Assembly: GCA_017469885.1 (NCBI GenBank)
Contig: JAFUFO010000010.1
Location: 1 to 64,000, forward strand
DNA length: 64,000 bases
Direction: 5' to 3'
DNA from: Solobacterium sp.
GTDB taxonomy: Bacteria; Bacillota_I; Bacilli_A; Erysipelotrichales; Erysipelotrichaceae
Under the pieces are notes generated by a model. It was not told where the DNA came from, made no database searches, and was given only the letters and a program-made list of their open reading frames with translations. The position numbers were made by a program, and so were the translations under genes. Shown here one piece after another: positions 41,473-48,872 of the stretch (positions are counted from its first letter, which is position 1; every line of letters begins with the position of its first letter).

Positions 41473-42396
41473 ATGAAATGGGCTATTCTTTCGACATGGA
41501 AAATGTCGTTTCAGGGAAACCTGGAAGCTTCACAACAGCTGGCAGAGCATGGTTCTGCGGGGGATGCCGCAGTGCACTGTATTCAGAACGTGGAAGATAA
41601 TCCGGCATTTCAGTCCGTTGGCTACGGCGGACTTCCGGATGCGGAAGGGCACACCGTGCTGGACGGCGCATTCATGGACGGTGATACGCTGCGTTTCGGA
41701 GCGGTAGGCTCCATCGAAGGATTCCGCTCTCCCATCGCAATCGCAAGATCACTGAAAGATACCCCGTTCAATAATTTCCTTGTCGGACCCGGCGCGGAAC
41801 AGTATGCCAGGGAACGTGGATTTGAAGAACGGGATAATCTTACGCCGGAAAGCTTTGAGCGGTATCAGAAGGAAAAGCATCAGAATCAGGAACTTTATTC
41901 CTATGATGGGCATGATACGGTCTGTGCACTGGCACTGGATGATTCCGGAAGTATGTGTGCCGGTGTCAGCACATCCGGTCTGTTTCTGAAAAAGAAGGGA
42001 CGTGTCGGAGACTCTCCGGTCATCGGCAGCGGGTATTATGCGGATTCGGGAATCGGAGCGGCTGCGGCGACCGGTGTCGGCGAGGACATCATGAAAGGGG
42101 TGCTCAGCTTCCGTGCGGTAATGTATATGCGCAGCGGTATGTCTCCGATGGAGGCTGCAGAGACAGCGGTACGTGAATTGAAAGAGGAACTGGAAGAGCG
42201 AATCGGATCGTGTAATTCCGTTTCCCTGATTGTCCTTGGGAATGACGGACGCTTCGGTGTCGGTACGACAATCGAGTTCCCGTTTGTCTATGCGGCAGAT
42301 GGGGAGAAAGCAGCATTATATCTTGCGTCCCCGTCCGATGACGGGCATACAGTGATCCGCCGGATCGAAGATCATTCGACAGTTTCACAGGATTGA
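41473..42396 (+). CDS. N4-(beta-N-acetylglucosaminyl)-L-asparaginase-family Ntn hydrolase
   Basis: 307 residues of the glycosylasparaginase branch of the asparaginase-2 family. The self-cleavage site and catalytic Thr are in GHDTVCALALDDSG (Thr about residue 146), followed by STSGLFLKKKGRVGDSPVIGSGYYAD and AAATGVGED, all family hallmarks. No signal peptide is present, so it is cytoplasmic. The ATG at 41473 is used because the in-frame upstream part overlaps the ligase gene. It may hydrolyse beta-aspartyl or GlcNAc-Asn linkages; next to a Mur ligase, a wall-recycling role is possible. Confidence 0.9.
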   Translation: MKWAILSTWKMSFQGNLEASQQLAEHGSAGDAAVHCIQNVEDNPAFQSVGYGGLPDAEGHTVLDGAFMDGDTLRFGAVGSIEGFRSPIAIARSLKDTPFNNFLVGPGAEQYARERGFEERDNLTPESFERYQKEKHQNQELYSYDGHDTVCALALDDSGSMCAGVSTSGLFLKKKGRVGDSPVIGSGYYADSGIGAAAATGVGEDIMKGVLSFRAVMYMRSGMSPMEAAETAVRELKEELEERIGSCNSVSLIVLGNDGRFGVGTTIEFPFVYAADGEKAALYLASPSDDGHTVIRRIEDHSTVSQD

Positions 42397-42400
42397 AGAA

Positions 42401-42426
42401 AAGGCGTGACGACACGTCTTTTTTTT
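42401..42426 (+). terminator. Terminator after the Ntn hydrolase
   Basis: AAGGCGTG/CACGTCTT (one G-U), ACGA loop, T8. Confidence 0.85.
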
Positions 42427-42441
42427 GCGCAGTGAAAGCCG

Positions 42442-42477
42442 AACAGTGCACCGGCAGTCTCCGGACCGGTCTGTTTT
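42442..42477 (+). other. Second, imperfect hairpin
   Basis: AACAG...CCGG pairs with CCGG...CTGTT around a 6-nt loop with an internal loop, followed by TTTA. Possibly a back-up terminator. Confidence 0.35.
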
Positions 42478-42497
42478 ATAAATGGAAAAACAAAAAT

Positions 42498-42512
42498 CGT
42501 TTTCTGAAAATC
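42498..42512. promoter_or_regulatory. CodY-like box upstream of the amino-acid ABC operon
   Basis: CGTTTTCTGAAAATC matches 12 of 15 positions of the CodY consensus AATTTTCWGAAAATT and shares the core TTTTCTGAAA with the site near oppA. It lies upstream of the predicted promoter. Confidence 0.45.
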
Positions 42513-42526
42513 TGAAAAACTTTACT

Positions 42527-42554
42527 TTGTGAAGATTTCATGTTTTCATAAAAC
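42527..42554 (+). promoter_or_regulatory. Promoter of the amino-acid ABC operon
   Basis: -35 TTGTGA (42527-42532), 16-bp spacer, -10 TAAAAC (42549-42554). Confidence 0.4.
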
Positions 42555-42596
42555 AGTCTGAAAGATTTAAACTCTTTCACAGGAGGGATAGATTCT

Positions 42597-43439
42597 ATGA
42601 AACGGATACTCTGTACAATTCTTACGCTTGCGTGCAGTGTTGTTCTCACGGCATGCGGCGCATCATCCACTTCTTCAGAAGCCGTCACATACGGATTTCT
42701 GGATGAAACACTCGGTACGGAAAACTATGCGATCGGATTCCGCCTCGGGGACGAAGAACTTGCGGAGACGGTATCCGCGGCAGTAAAGGCGCTCGTGAAA
42801 AACGGAACCTACGCATCCATTGCGGAGAATTATCCGGACATCAAGGACTATCTGAGCCTGAGTGCGGAAGACATCAGCGATGATGAGATTGCACAGCCCG
42901 GTTCCGGAGATCCCAACTATACCTTCAAACACGGATTTGATCTTGATTATCCGCCGTATTCTTATCTGAACGATGCCGGTGAAGTCGGCGGTTTTGACGT
43001 GGAAATGGCACAGGCGGTATGCGACTATCTTGGCTGGAAGTATGAGGCGGTTCCGTTTAACTGGGATTTCAAGGATGCGGAACTCAACGCCGGAAGCTGT
43101 GACTGCATCTGGTCCGGTTTTACCAAAGAAGGCCGTGAGGATATGTATACCTGGGGTATTACCTATTCTTCCAATACGCAGATGATCATGGTTGCGAGCA
43201 ACTCCGGAATCAAGACACTTGCGGATCTTGCCGGAAAAACCGTCGGTGTTCAGATTTCCACCTCTGCGGCAGAGATGCTGGAAGGGGACCGGGCAGATCT
43301 TGCGGCGACATTCAATGAACTGAAGATTTATGAAACCTATACCGTTGCCTTCAATGACCTCAAGGCCGGCGCAATCGATGCGATTGCAATCGATGTGACC
43401 GCAGGCTCTTACCTGATCGCAAACGAAAACAAGCAGTAA
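42597..43439 (+). CDS. Amino-acid ABC transporter binding lipoprotein, circularly permuted
   Basis: 280 residues with a lipoprotein signal ending LTAC (Cys20). The order of the solute-binding fold is rearranged. Residues about 30-85 (FLDETLGTENYAIGFRLGD... then ALVKNGTYASIAENY) correspond to the part that normally ends family 3 binding proteins such as GlnH. The usual N-terminal lobe follows from about 108 (FDLDYPPYSYLNDAGEVGGFDVEMAQAV) through the second lobe, and the protein stops at AGSYLIANENKQ, where that closing segment would normally begin. An acidic linker (AEDISDDEIAQPGSG) joins the old termini. It is the first gene of an ABC operon; ligand contacts (SGFTKEGRED, the Arg) look preserved. 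Confidence 0.9.
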   Translation: MKRILCTILTLACSVVLTACGASSTSSEAVTYGFLDETLGTENYAIGFRLGDEELAETVSAAVKALVKNGTYASIAENYPDIKDYLSLSAEDISDDEIAQPGSGDPNYTFKHGFDLDYPPYSYLNDAGEVGGFDVEMAQAVCDYLGWKYEAVPFNWDFKDAELNAGSCDCIWSGFTKEGREDMYTWGITYSSNTQMIMVASNSGIKTLADLAGKTVGVQISTSAAEMLEGDRADLAATFNELKIYETYTVAFNDLKAGAIDAIAIDVTAGSYLIANENKQ

Positions 43440-43475
43440 TCAATCCTGCTGTAACGGCAAAGGAGAACGTTCTCT

Positions 43476-44123
43476 ATGACACTATCAACGATGTTCCTGA
43501 CGATGCTGCCGGGGATGCTGCGGACAATCACAATCTTTGTGCTGACGCTGGTGTTTTCACTTCCGCTCGGCATGGTTGTCATGATGCTGCGGAAGAGCAG
43601 AATCGGTATCGTACAGATACTTACCAAAATCTTTATTGCCGTCATGCGCGGAACCCCGCTGATGCTTCAGCTTCTGGTCTGGTATTTCGGTCCGTATTAT
43701 CTGTTCCGGATGCCGATCGGCGGATATCGCTTTACCGCGATCATTCTCGGTTTTTCCCTGAACTATGCCGCATATTTTGCGGAGATTTACCGTGCAGGCA
43801 TCGAGGCGATTCCGGTCGGTCAGTATGAAGCGGCAGATGTGCTTGGTTACAGCAGGGCACAGACCTTCTTCAAGATCATTCTTCCGCAGGTGGTCAAGAC
43901 CATTCTTCCAGCCGTTACCAATGAAGTGATCACGCTTGTCAAAGATACGTCACTTGCATTCGCACTTGCCTACAGTGAAGTGTTTTCCATTGCCAAACAG
44001 ATTTCTTCATCCCAGACGAGTTTCATGCCGTTTCTGATTGCGGGCGTGTTCTACTTTATCGCAAACTACGCGGTGGCATTCGGAATGGAAGCTGTCGAGC
44101 AGATGTTCAAGTACTATGACTAG
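43476..44123 (+). CDS. Polar amino-acid ABC transporter permease
   Basis: A 215-residue HisM/GlnP-type membrane subunit with five helices, a [18 protein letters not shown] segment and [15 protein letters not shown]. The EAA loop is [29 protein letters not shown], which docks the ATPase. The SD is AAGGAG. Only one permease gene is present, so it should act as a homodimer with the ATPase encoded next. Confidence 0.93.
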   Translation: MTLSTMFLTMLPGMLRTITIFVLTLVFSLPLGMVVMMLRKSRIGIVQILTKIFIAVMRGTPLMLQLLVWYFGPYYLFRMPIGGYRFTAIILGFSLNYAAYFAEIYRAGIEAIPVGQYEAADVLGYSRAQTFFKIILPQVVKTILPAVTNEVITLVKDTSLAFALAYSEVFSIAKQISSSQTSFMPFLIAGVFYFIANYAVAFGMEAVEQMFKYYD

Positions 44124-44133
44124 GGGGATCGAT

Positions 44134-44925
44134 ATGACGGAAGAACGCAGATCGAATTATGATGATGTTCTGTTTCGGATGGATCACATTCAGAAATCAT
44201 TCGGCGGAACCGAGGTGCTGAAGGATATCAGTGTATCTGTTCGTGCCGGTGAAGTTGTCAGTATTATCGGACCTTCCGGTTCCGGAAAGAGTACGCTTCT
44301 GAGATGTGCGACATTTCTGGAAACCATTGACGCCGGAACCATCTGTTACCGTGATGTGATCGCGGCGGAAAATGATTCCTCCGGCAAAGCCGTTTACGGC
44401 AGTCCGGCAGATATCCGTAAGGCGAAGAAGGAGTTTGGACTGGTATTTCAGCAGTTCAATCTGTTTCCGCACTTTTCGGTTCTGAAAAACATTATGGATG
44501 CGCCGGTTTCCGTTCAGAAGCAGCCAAAGGAAACTGCACGTGCCAAAGCGATGGAACTGCTTCGCAAGATGGGGCTTGAAGACAAGGCAGATGCGTATCC
44601 CAAACAGCTCTCCGGCGGTCAGCAGCAGCGTGTTGCGATTGCCAGGGCCCTTGCGATGGAACCGGAAATTCTGTTTTTTGACGAACCGACCTCGGCACTC
44701 GATCCGGAACTGACCGGAGAGGTGCTCAAGGTAATCCGGCTGCTTGCGGAAGAGAAGATGACGATGGTAATCGTTACACATGAAATGCCGTTTGCCCGGG
44801 CTGTTTCCAACCGTGTGATTTTCATGGACGGCGGTGTGATTGTCGAACAGGGAGATCCGGAAAAGGTATTTGGTTCTCCGGAACAGGAGCGGACACGGCA
44901 GTTCCTGAGGAATTACCAGCAATGA
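44134..44925 (+). CDS. Polar amino-acid ABC transporter ATPase
   Basis: A 263-residue GlnQ/HisP-type nucleotide-binding protein. Walker A is GPSGSGKST, the Q-loop [14 protein letters not shown], the signature [15 protein letters not shown], Walker [13 protein letters not shown] and the H-loop IVTHEM. The ATG at 44134 (SD AGGGGGA) is used; the longer reading overlaps the permease out of frame. Its stop overlaps the racemase start (ATGA). Confidence 0.95.
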   Translation: MTEERRSNYDDVLFRMDHIQKSFGGTEVLKDISVSVRAGEVVSIIGPSGSGKSTLLRCATFLETIDAGTICYRDVIAAENDSSGKAVYGSPADIRKAKKEFGLVFQQFNLFPHFSVLKNIMDAPVSVQKQPKETARAKAMELLRKMGLEDKADAYPKQLSGGQQQRVAIARALAMEPEILFFDEPTSALDPELTGEVLKVIRLLAEEKMTMVIVTHEMPFARAVSNRVIFMDGGVIVEQGDPEKVFGSPEQERTRQFLRNYQQ

Positions 44926-45710
44926 CCCTCACAAGGGAGATTTCCTATGTCCTTATGGACCCGAGCGGCAATCGCACAATCCTGGTGGAAACGCCTGTGG
45001 ATGCGGCTGATCAGCCGCGGATTGCGGAAGTGCTGATGAAGGAAGAACCATCTGCTGAACAGACCGGATTTCTGCGTATTCCGGCCGATGATACGATCAC
45101 GCTGCGCATGGCAGGGGGAGAGTTCTGCGGAAATGCGGCAATGAGCGCTGCGGTATATCGGGCAGAACAAAGCGGAATCACTTCCGCAGACATACAGGTT
45201 TTATTCGATGGCATGACACAGTCCGTAAAGGTCAGTGTGAAACGAAACGCTGACGGATCCTGGAACGGGGAAGTGGAAATGCCTGCACCGCGATCCATTG
45301 AAACGGCAGTGATGCCGGATGGAAAACGATTTCCGGTTGTTCACTTTGACGGAATCAGTCATGTGATCATCGGGCAGGGAATGGAAGAACATGCGGAACA
45401 GCTGGCAAAAGAGCGCTGTGCTGCGTTGAAAGCAGACGCAGTCGGGCTTCTGTATCTGGACCTTGAACATTCTGTTCTTACCCCACTGGTTTATGTGCCG
45501 GGTGCGGGGACGATGTGCTGGGAGAGTGCCTGCGGAAGCGGCACCACCGCAGTCGGTTGCTGGCTCGCACGGGAAAGAAACGAGGAAGTTCAGCTGTCAT
45601 TACAACAGCCGGGCGGAACACTCTCGATTCGTGCAGATGCGTCCGGGCATGCGGTGCTGGGCGGAAGCGTAATTAACCTCCATCGGAAAACGGCTGCCGT
45701 TACATTATGA
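44922..45710 (+). CDS. DapF-fold amino-acid racemase, CntK/histidine-racemase-like
   Basis: A 262-residue PLP-independent two-cysteine racemase/epimerase. Catalytic cysteines are C69 in [10 protein letters not shown] and C204 in [11 protein letters not shown]. It looks closer to staphylopine-pathway CntK (histidine racemase) than to DapF: the N-terminal [10 protein letters not shown], the EQTGF segment, [20 protein letters not shown] and QQPGGTLSI blocks match CntK by eye, whereas DapF has NDF near its start and a GNG-R-C-G motif. Coupled by ATGA to the amino-acid ABC ATPase, so the transported amino acid is probably its substrate or product. No opine synthase or dehydrogenase gene is nearby. 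Confidence 0.82.
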   Translation: MTLTREISYVLMDPSGNRTILVETPVDAADQPRIAEVLMKEEPSAEQTGFLRIPADDTITLRMAGGEFCGNAAMSAAVYRAEQSGITSADIQVLFDGMTQSVKVSVKRNADGSWNGEVEMPAPRSIETAVMPDGKRFPVVHFDGISHVIIGQGMEEHAEQLAKERCAALKADAVGLLYLDLEHSVLTPLVYVPGAGTMCWESACGSGTTAVGCWLARERNEEVQLSLQQPGGTLSIRADASGHAVLGGSVINLHRKTAAVTL

Positions 45711-45717
45711 AATGAAC

Positions 45718-45749
45718 AAATACCAGTACAGACAGTACTGGTATTTTTA
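45718..45749 (+). terminator. Terminator of the amino-acid ABC/racemase operon
   Basis: Perfect stem AAATACCAGTAC/GTACTGGTATTT with a 5-nt loop and T5. Confidence 0.92.
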
Positions 45750-45755
45750 GAAGGC

Positions 45756-45782
45756 AAAAAAAATCCCCGCATCTCTGCGGGG
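45756..45782 (-). terminator. Terminator of the tRNA cluster
   Basis: On the minus strand CCCCGCA/TGCGGGG with a 4-nt loop runs into ATTTTTTTT. It lies 6 bp past the tRNA-Gly 3' end. Confidence 0.92.
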
Positions 45783-45788
45783 TCTAGG

Positions 45789-45859
45789 AGCGAACGAGGG
45801 GAATCGGACCCCCGTGTCCACCTTGGCAAGGTGGCGTTCTACCATTGAACTACGTTCGC
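45789..45859 (-). tRNA. tRNA-Gly (GCC)
   Basis: A 71-nt cloverleaf on the minus strand: acceptor GCGAACG/CGTTCGC, D-loop AGTTCAATGGTAGAA, anticodon loop TTGCCAA and T-arm GTCCGATTC. The discriminator is U and the next bases are CCT, so CCA is not fully encoded and must be completed by the CCA-adding enzyme. Confidence 0.97.
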
Positions 45860-45867
45860 ACTAAGTA

Positions 45868-45943
45868 TGGCGGTTCCGACGAGGATCGAACTCGCGATCT
45901 CCTCCGTGACAGGGAGGCATGTTAGCCACTACACCACGGAACC
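45868..45943 (-). tRNA. tRNA-Asp (GTC)
   Basis: Acceptor GGTTCCG/CGGAACC, anticodon loop CTGTCAC and T-loop GTTCGATCC, with CCA encoded at the 3' end (45870-45868). Middle gene of the leftward Ser-Asp-Gly cluster. Confidence 0.97.
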
Positions 45944-45948
45944 ATATA

Positions 45949-46039
45949 TGGCGAAGCAGGAGGGATTTGAACCCTCGCGCCGGTTTCCCGACCTATGCCC
46001 TTAGCAGGGGCACCTCTTCGGCCTCTTGAGTACTGCTTC
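45949..46039 (-). tRNA. tRNA-Ser (GCT)
   Basis: A class II tRNA of 88 nt plus encoded CCA. Acceptor GAAGCAG/CTGCTTC, anticodon loop CTGCTAA, and a long variable arm around TAGGTCGGGAAACCGGCGC. First gene of the leftward cluster; reads AGC/AGU. Confidence 0.97.
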
Positions 46040-46078
46040 ACTCTGCCAAGCGCATGTTCTCTTCAACAGTGCCTTCAT

Positions 46079-46108
46079 AATATACCACAAGGATTTTGAT
46101 ATGGTCAA
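46079..46108 (-). promoter_or_regulatory. Promoter of the tRNA cluster
   Basis: Minus strand -35 TTGACC (46108-46103), 18-bp spacer, -10 TATATT (46084-46079), 40 nt before tRNA-Ser. Confidence 0.65.
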
Positions 46109-46233
46109 GCACATTTTTGAAGAATTTTCGGGAACTTTTTTCCGGCTGTAAATGTACCGGATTCATAGGGTTCTGCACAGTTCCTGTCTGCATATTATAA
46201 TGCATTCAAGGACAAAAGGGGAGATAAAAACCT

Positions 46234-46686
46234 ATGCTCAGTATTGGCACGAAAGCACCGGCATTCTGTCTGCCGGATCAGAACGGCACCATGCATGAAC
46301 TGAAAGAATTCCGCGGCAGAAAAGTCATTCTGTATTTCTATCCGAAGGACAGCACATCCGGCTGTACAAACGAAGCGTGCAGTTTTCGGGATGCATACCC
46401 GGATATTACGGAGAAGGGTGCGGTTGTGATCGGCATTTCCAAAGACAGTGCCGTATCACACCGGAAGTTTGCGGAAAAGAATGCACTGCCGTTTCTTCTT
46501 CTGGCAGACGAGGACACATCGGTAATTCAGGCATATGATGCCTGGAAGGAAAAGAAACTGTATGGCCGCGCCTATATGGGGACGGTTCGCTGTACTTATC
46601 TGATCGATGAGAAAGGTATCATCATAAAGACGTATGAAAAAGTGAAGCCGTCAGCTCATGGCGCAGAGACGCTTGGAGATCTCTGA
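46234..46686 (+). CDS. bcp: Thioredoxin-dependent peroxiredoxin Bcp/PrxQ
   Basis: A 150-residue peroxidase of the AhpC/TSA superfamily. The peroxidatic and resolving cysteines are spaced by four residues in TSGCTNEACSFRD (about 43 and 48), the atypical 2-Cys PrxQ pattern. The start has GGGGAGA upstream; TATAAT at 46195-46200 is a likely -10. It overlaps yaaA (TGATG), making a peroxide-stress pair. Confidence 0.95.
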   Translation: MLSIGTKAPAFCLPDQNGTMHELKEFRGRKVILYFYPKDSTSGCTNEACSFRDAYPDITEKGAVVIGISKDSAVSHRKFAEKNALPFLLLADEDTSVIQAYDAWKEKKLYGRAYMGTVRCTYLIDEKGIIIKTYEKVKPSAHGAETLGDL

Positions 46687-47444
46687 TGCGGATTATTCTT
46701 TCACCGTCGAAAACGATGCGTACGGAAGAGGTGATCGTGCCTGAGACGGTTCCTGTGTATCTTTCAAAGGCAGAGGAACTCGTCCATGCATTGAAGGCAC
46801 TTACGCCCGATGAACGCAGGAAGGTATGGAACTGCAGTGAAAAACTTGCGGCGGAAAATGAACTGCGCCTTGCGCATATGAATCTGCATGGGGCAGTATC
46901 ACCGGCACTTTTTTCCTACAGCGGTCTTGCGTTCACGCATCTGTCTCCGGAATCTCTGGACGATGTCAGCCTGGCATATCTTCAGGACCACCTCCGGATT
47001 CTCTCCGGACTGTACGGGATTCTTCGCCCGCTGGACGGAATCGTTCCGTACCGTCTTGAAATGGCTGCAAAGCTGTCGGTCCGCGGAAGAAGAAATCTTT
47101 ATGAATACTGGGGCAGTCTCCTGTATGAAGACCTTTACCGTGACAATGATGTCGTGATCAATCTTGCGTCTGAAGAATACAGCAGTGCGGTTACTCCATG
47201 GCTCAGGGAACCGACGCGTATGATTCACATCGTCTTTGCGGAGGAAGTCCGCGGAGCGCTGAAAACAAAGGGAACATTTGCCAAGATGGCACGCGGACAG
47301 ATGACCCGCTGGCTTGCGGAAACGCAGGCGGAGGACCCGCAGATCATCAAAACTTATACCAGAGGATATTGTTATGAATCTTCTGCGTCGGATGACACTC
47401 ACTGGGTATTTGTCCGGGCAGCCGGAAAGGAGACTGAAAAATGA
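46686..47444 (+). CDS. yaaA: Peroxide stress protein YaaA
   Basis: A 252-residue DUF328/UPF0246 protein; in E. coli the homologue limits intracellular free iron during H2O2 stress. Family segments are the start MRIILSPSKTM, FSGLAF-like SYSGLAFTHL, LSGLYGILRPLDGIVPYRLEM, and the end VNLASEEYS-type region INLASEEYSSAV. It overlaps bcp upstream and the GNAT downstream, so all three are one transcript. Confidence 0.93.
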   Translation: MRIILSPSKTMRTEEVIVPETVPVYLSKAEELVHALKALTPDERRKVWNCSEKLAAENELRLAHMNLHGAVSPALFSYSGLAFTHLSPESLDDVSLAYLQDHLRILSGLYGILRPLDGIVPYRLEMAAKLSVRGRRNLYEYWGSLLYEDLYRDNDVVINLASEEYSSAVTPWLREPTRMIHIVFAEEVRGALKTKGTFAKMARGQMTRWLAETQAEDPQIIKTYTRGYCYESSASDDTHWVFVRAAGKETEK

Positions 47445-47989
47445 TTCTTTATACACCACGCCTGATATTACGGAAGTGGGGGCTGTCTGATGCGGAGGAC
47501 CTCTTCCGGTATGCGAGTGATCCGGACGTCGGACCGATTGCCGGCTGGCCGCCGCATAAGAGCGTCGCGGAAAGCAGGATGATCATACAGAACGTATTTA
47601 CCGGACCGGAGGCATATGCCGTGTGCCGGAAGGAAGATAATCGTGCGATCGGCGCAATCGAACTGAAACTGCAGGGACATACGGACATGAGTGACCGCAG
47701 TGATGAGTGTGAACTCGGCTACTGGATCGGAAAACCGTTCTGGGGACAGGGCATGATGCCGGAGGCGGCAGAGGAAATTCTGCGCCATGCATTTGAGGAT
47801 CTTGGCATGCGGGCTGTATGGGCTGGCTATTATGACGGAAACACGAAGTCGAAACGGGTTCAGGAAAAGTGCGGGTTCGTCTATGTGCGGACCACGCAGA
47901 ATCTCGAAGTTCCGTTAATGCATGAAACGCGGACCGGTCACTGCAATGTACTGACCAGAGAGCGATGGCAGGAACTGCACAGGAAATAA
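47441..47989 (+). CDS. GNAT-family N-acetyltransferase (RimJ/RimL-like)
   Basis: 182 residues starting TPRLILRKWGLSDAEDLFRY. The acetyl-CoA loop is WGQGMMPEAAEEIL, and NTKSKRVQEKCGF is motif B. The acceptor is unknown. The ATG overlaps the yaaA stop (ATGA). A bidirectional terminator follows. Confidence 0.87.
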   Translation: MILYTPRLILRKWGLSDAEDLFRYASDPDVGPIAGWPPHKSVAESRMIIQNVFTGPEAYAVCRKEDNRAIGAIELKLQGHTDMSDRSDECELGYWIGKPFWGQGMMPEAAEEILRHAFEDLGMRAVWAGYYDGNTKSKRVQEKCGFVYVRTTQNLEVPLMHETRTGHCNVLTRERWQELHRK

Positions 47990-47992
47990 TTG

Positions 47993-48020
47993 AAAAGGCT
48001 CGCCGTGGCGAGCCTCTTTC
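47993..48020. terminator. Bidirectional terminator between convergent genes
   Basis: AGGCTCGCC/GGCGAGCCT with a 2-nt centre; T-rich on both exits. It serves the rightward bcp operon and the leftward deoD. Confidence 0.85.
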
Positions 48021-48038
48021 ATTGGGTAAAGTTTCTTA

Positions 48039-48749
48039 TTACGCTGCCTCGAGCGCAATTTTCATCATGTCGGTAAACTTCTTCTGACGTTCTTCCGCAG
48101 AAGCTTCTTCATTGTAGACAAAGCTGTCGGAGACAGAGAGCAGGCAGGCTGCGTTCTTTCCGAGAACCTTGGCATTGGAGAACAGACCGAAGCTTTCCAT
48201 TTCCGCACAGATGCAGTGGCGCTCGTTTACGACATATTCGGTGTGCGCACTGTTCCGCTGTTCCGCATAGAATACATCGCCGCTGTGAACAACTCCTTCA
48301 TGAAGATGAATGCCGAGATCCTTTGCGGCCTGACGAAGTTTTTCGTTCAGCGCAGCGGAAGGATACTGGATATCACTGGTATCACCGTTCTGATACAGCG
48401 CATAGGTGGATTCGGAATAAGCAGCTGTCGCAAGGACGGTATCGAAGAGTTTGAGTTCTTTGGTGTAGCCGCCGGTCGATCCGATACGGATGATGTTTTC
48501 AACATCATAGAACTTGAACAGTTCATACGAATAAATGCCGACGCTCGGAATTCCCATGCCGTGCGCCATGACGGAGACGGGTTTTCCCTTGTAAGTGCCG
48601 GTATATGCCAGCATATTTCTGACTTCGTTTACAACGCGGGCATTCTCAAGAAATGTTTCCGCAATAAACTTTGCGCGAAGCGGGTCACCCGGCATCAGTA
48701 CGGTTTTCGCAAAATCACCGCGTTCAGCGCTGTTATGAGGTGTAGACAT
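48039..48749 (-). CDS. deoD: Purine-nucleoside phosphorylase, DeoD type
   Basis: A 236-residue hexameric phosphorylase cleaving purine (deoxy)nucleosides to base and pentose-1-phosphate. Conserved residues are H5 (STPHN), the phosphate-binding GDPLRAKFIA, RIGSTGG (most members have Cys in place of the Thr), EMESFGLF for ribose binding and the catalytic Asp in SVSDSF. A TATAAT on the minus strand (48788-48783) is the likely -10; AAAGGAA lies about 11 nt upstream of the ATG. Confidence 0.95.
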   Translation of the reverse strand: MSTPHNSAERGDFAKTVLMPGDPLRAKFIAETFLENARVVNEVRNMLAYTGTYKGKPVSVMAHGMGIPSVGIYSYELFKFYDVENIIRIGSTGGYTKELKLFDTVLATAAYSESTYALYQNGDTSDIQYPSAALNEKLRQAAKDLGIHLHEGVVHSGDVFYAEQRNSAHTEYVVNERHCICAEMESFGLFSNAKVLGKNAACLLSVSDSFVYNEEASAEERQKKFTDMMKIALEAA

Positions 48750-48810
48750 ATAATTGTGTATTCCTTTCTGTCTGTTTCCTCAATTATAGCGGACAAATAA
48801 ATGATGCCGC

Positions 48811-48845
48811 AAAAAAAGACCGCCCGCAGCGGTGTACGGACGGTC
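48811..48845 (-). terminator. ddl terminator
   Basis: Minus strand stem GACCGTCCG/CGGGCGGTC (one G-U), then T7. It separates ddl from deoD. Confidence 0.8.
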
Positions 48846-48872
48846 GTATACAGAGAGTTAAGGGTTCGGTGC

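Noticed and set aside
42397-42596. A riboswitch or T-box upstream of the amino-acid ABC operon
   Set aside because: No T-box sequence, no conserved aptamer core and no terminator directly before the gene; the hairpins belong to the preceding operon.
44922-45710. Annotation as ordinary diaminopimelate epimerase (DapF)
   Set aside because: The fold and cysteines agree, but sequence blocks and the transporter operon fit the CntK-like group better; kept as an alternative.
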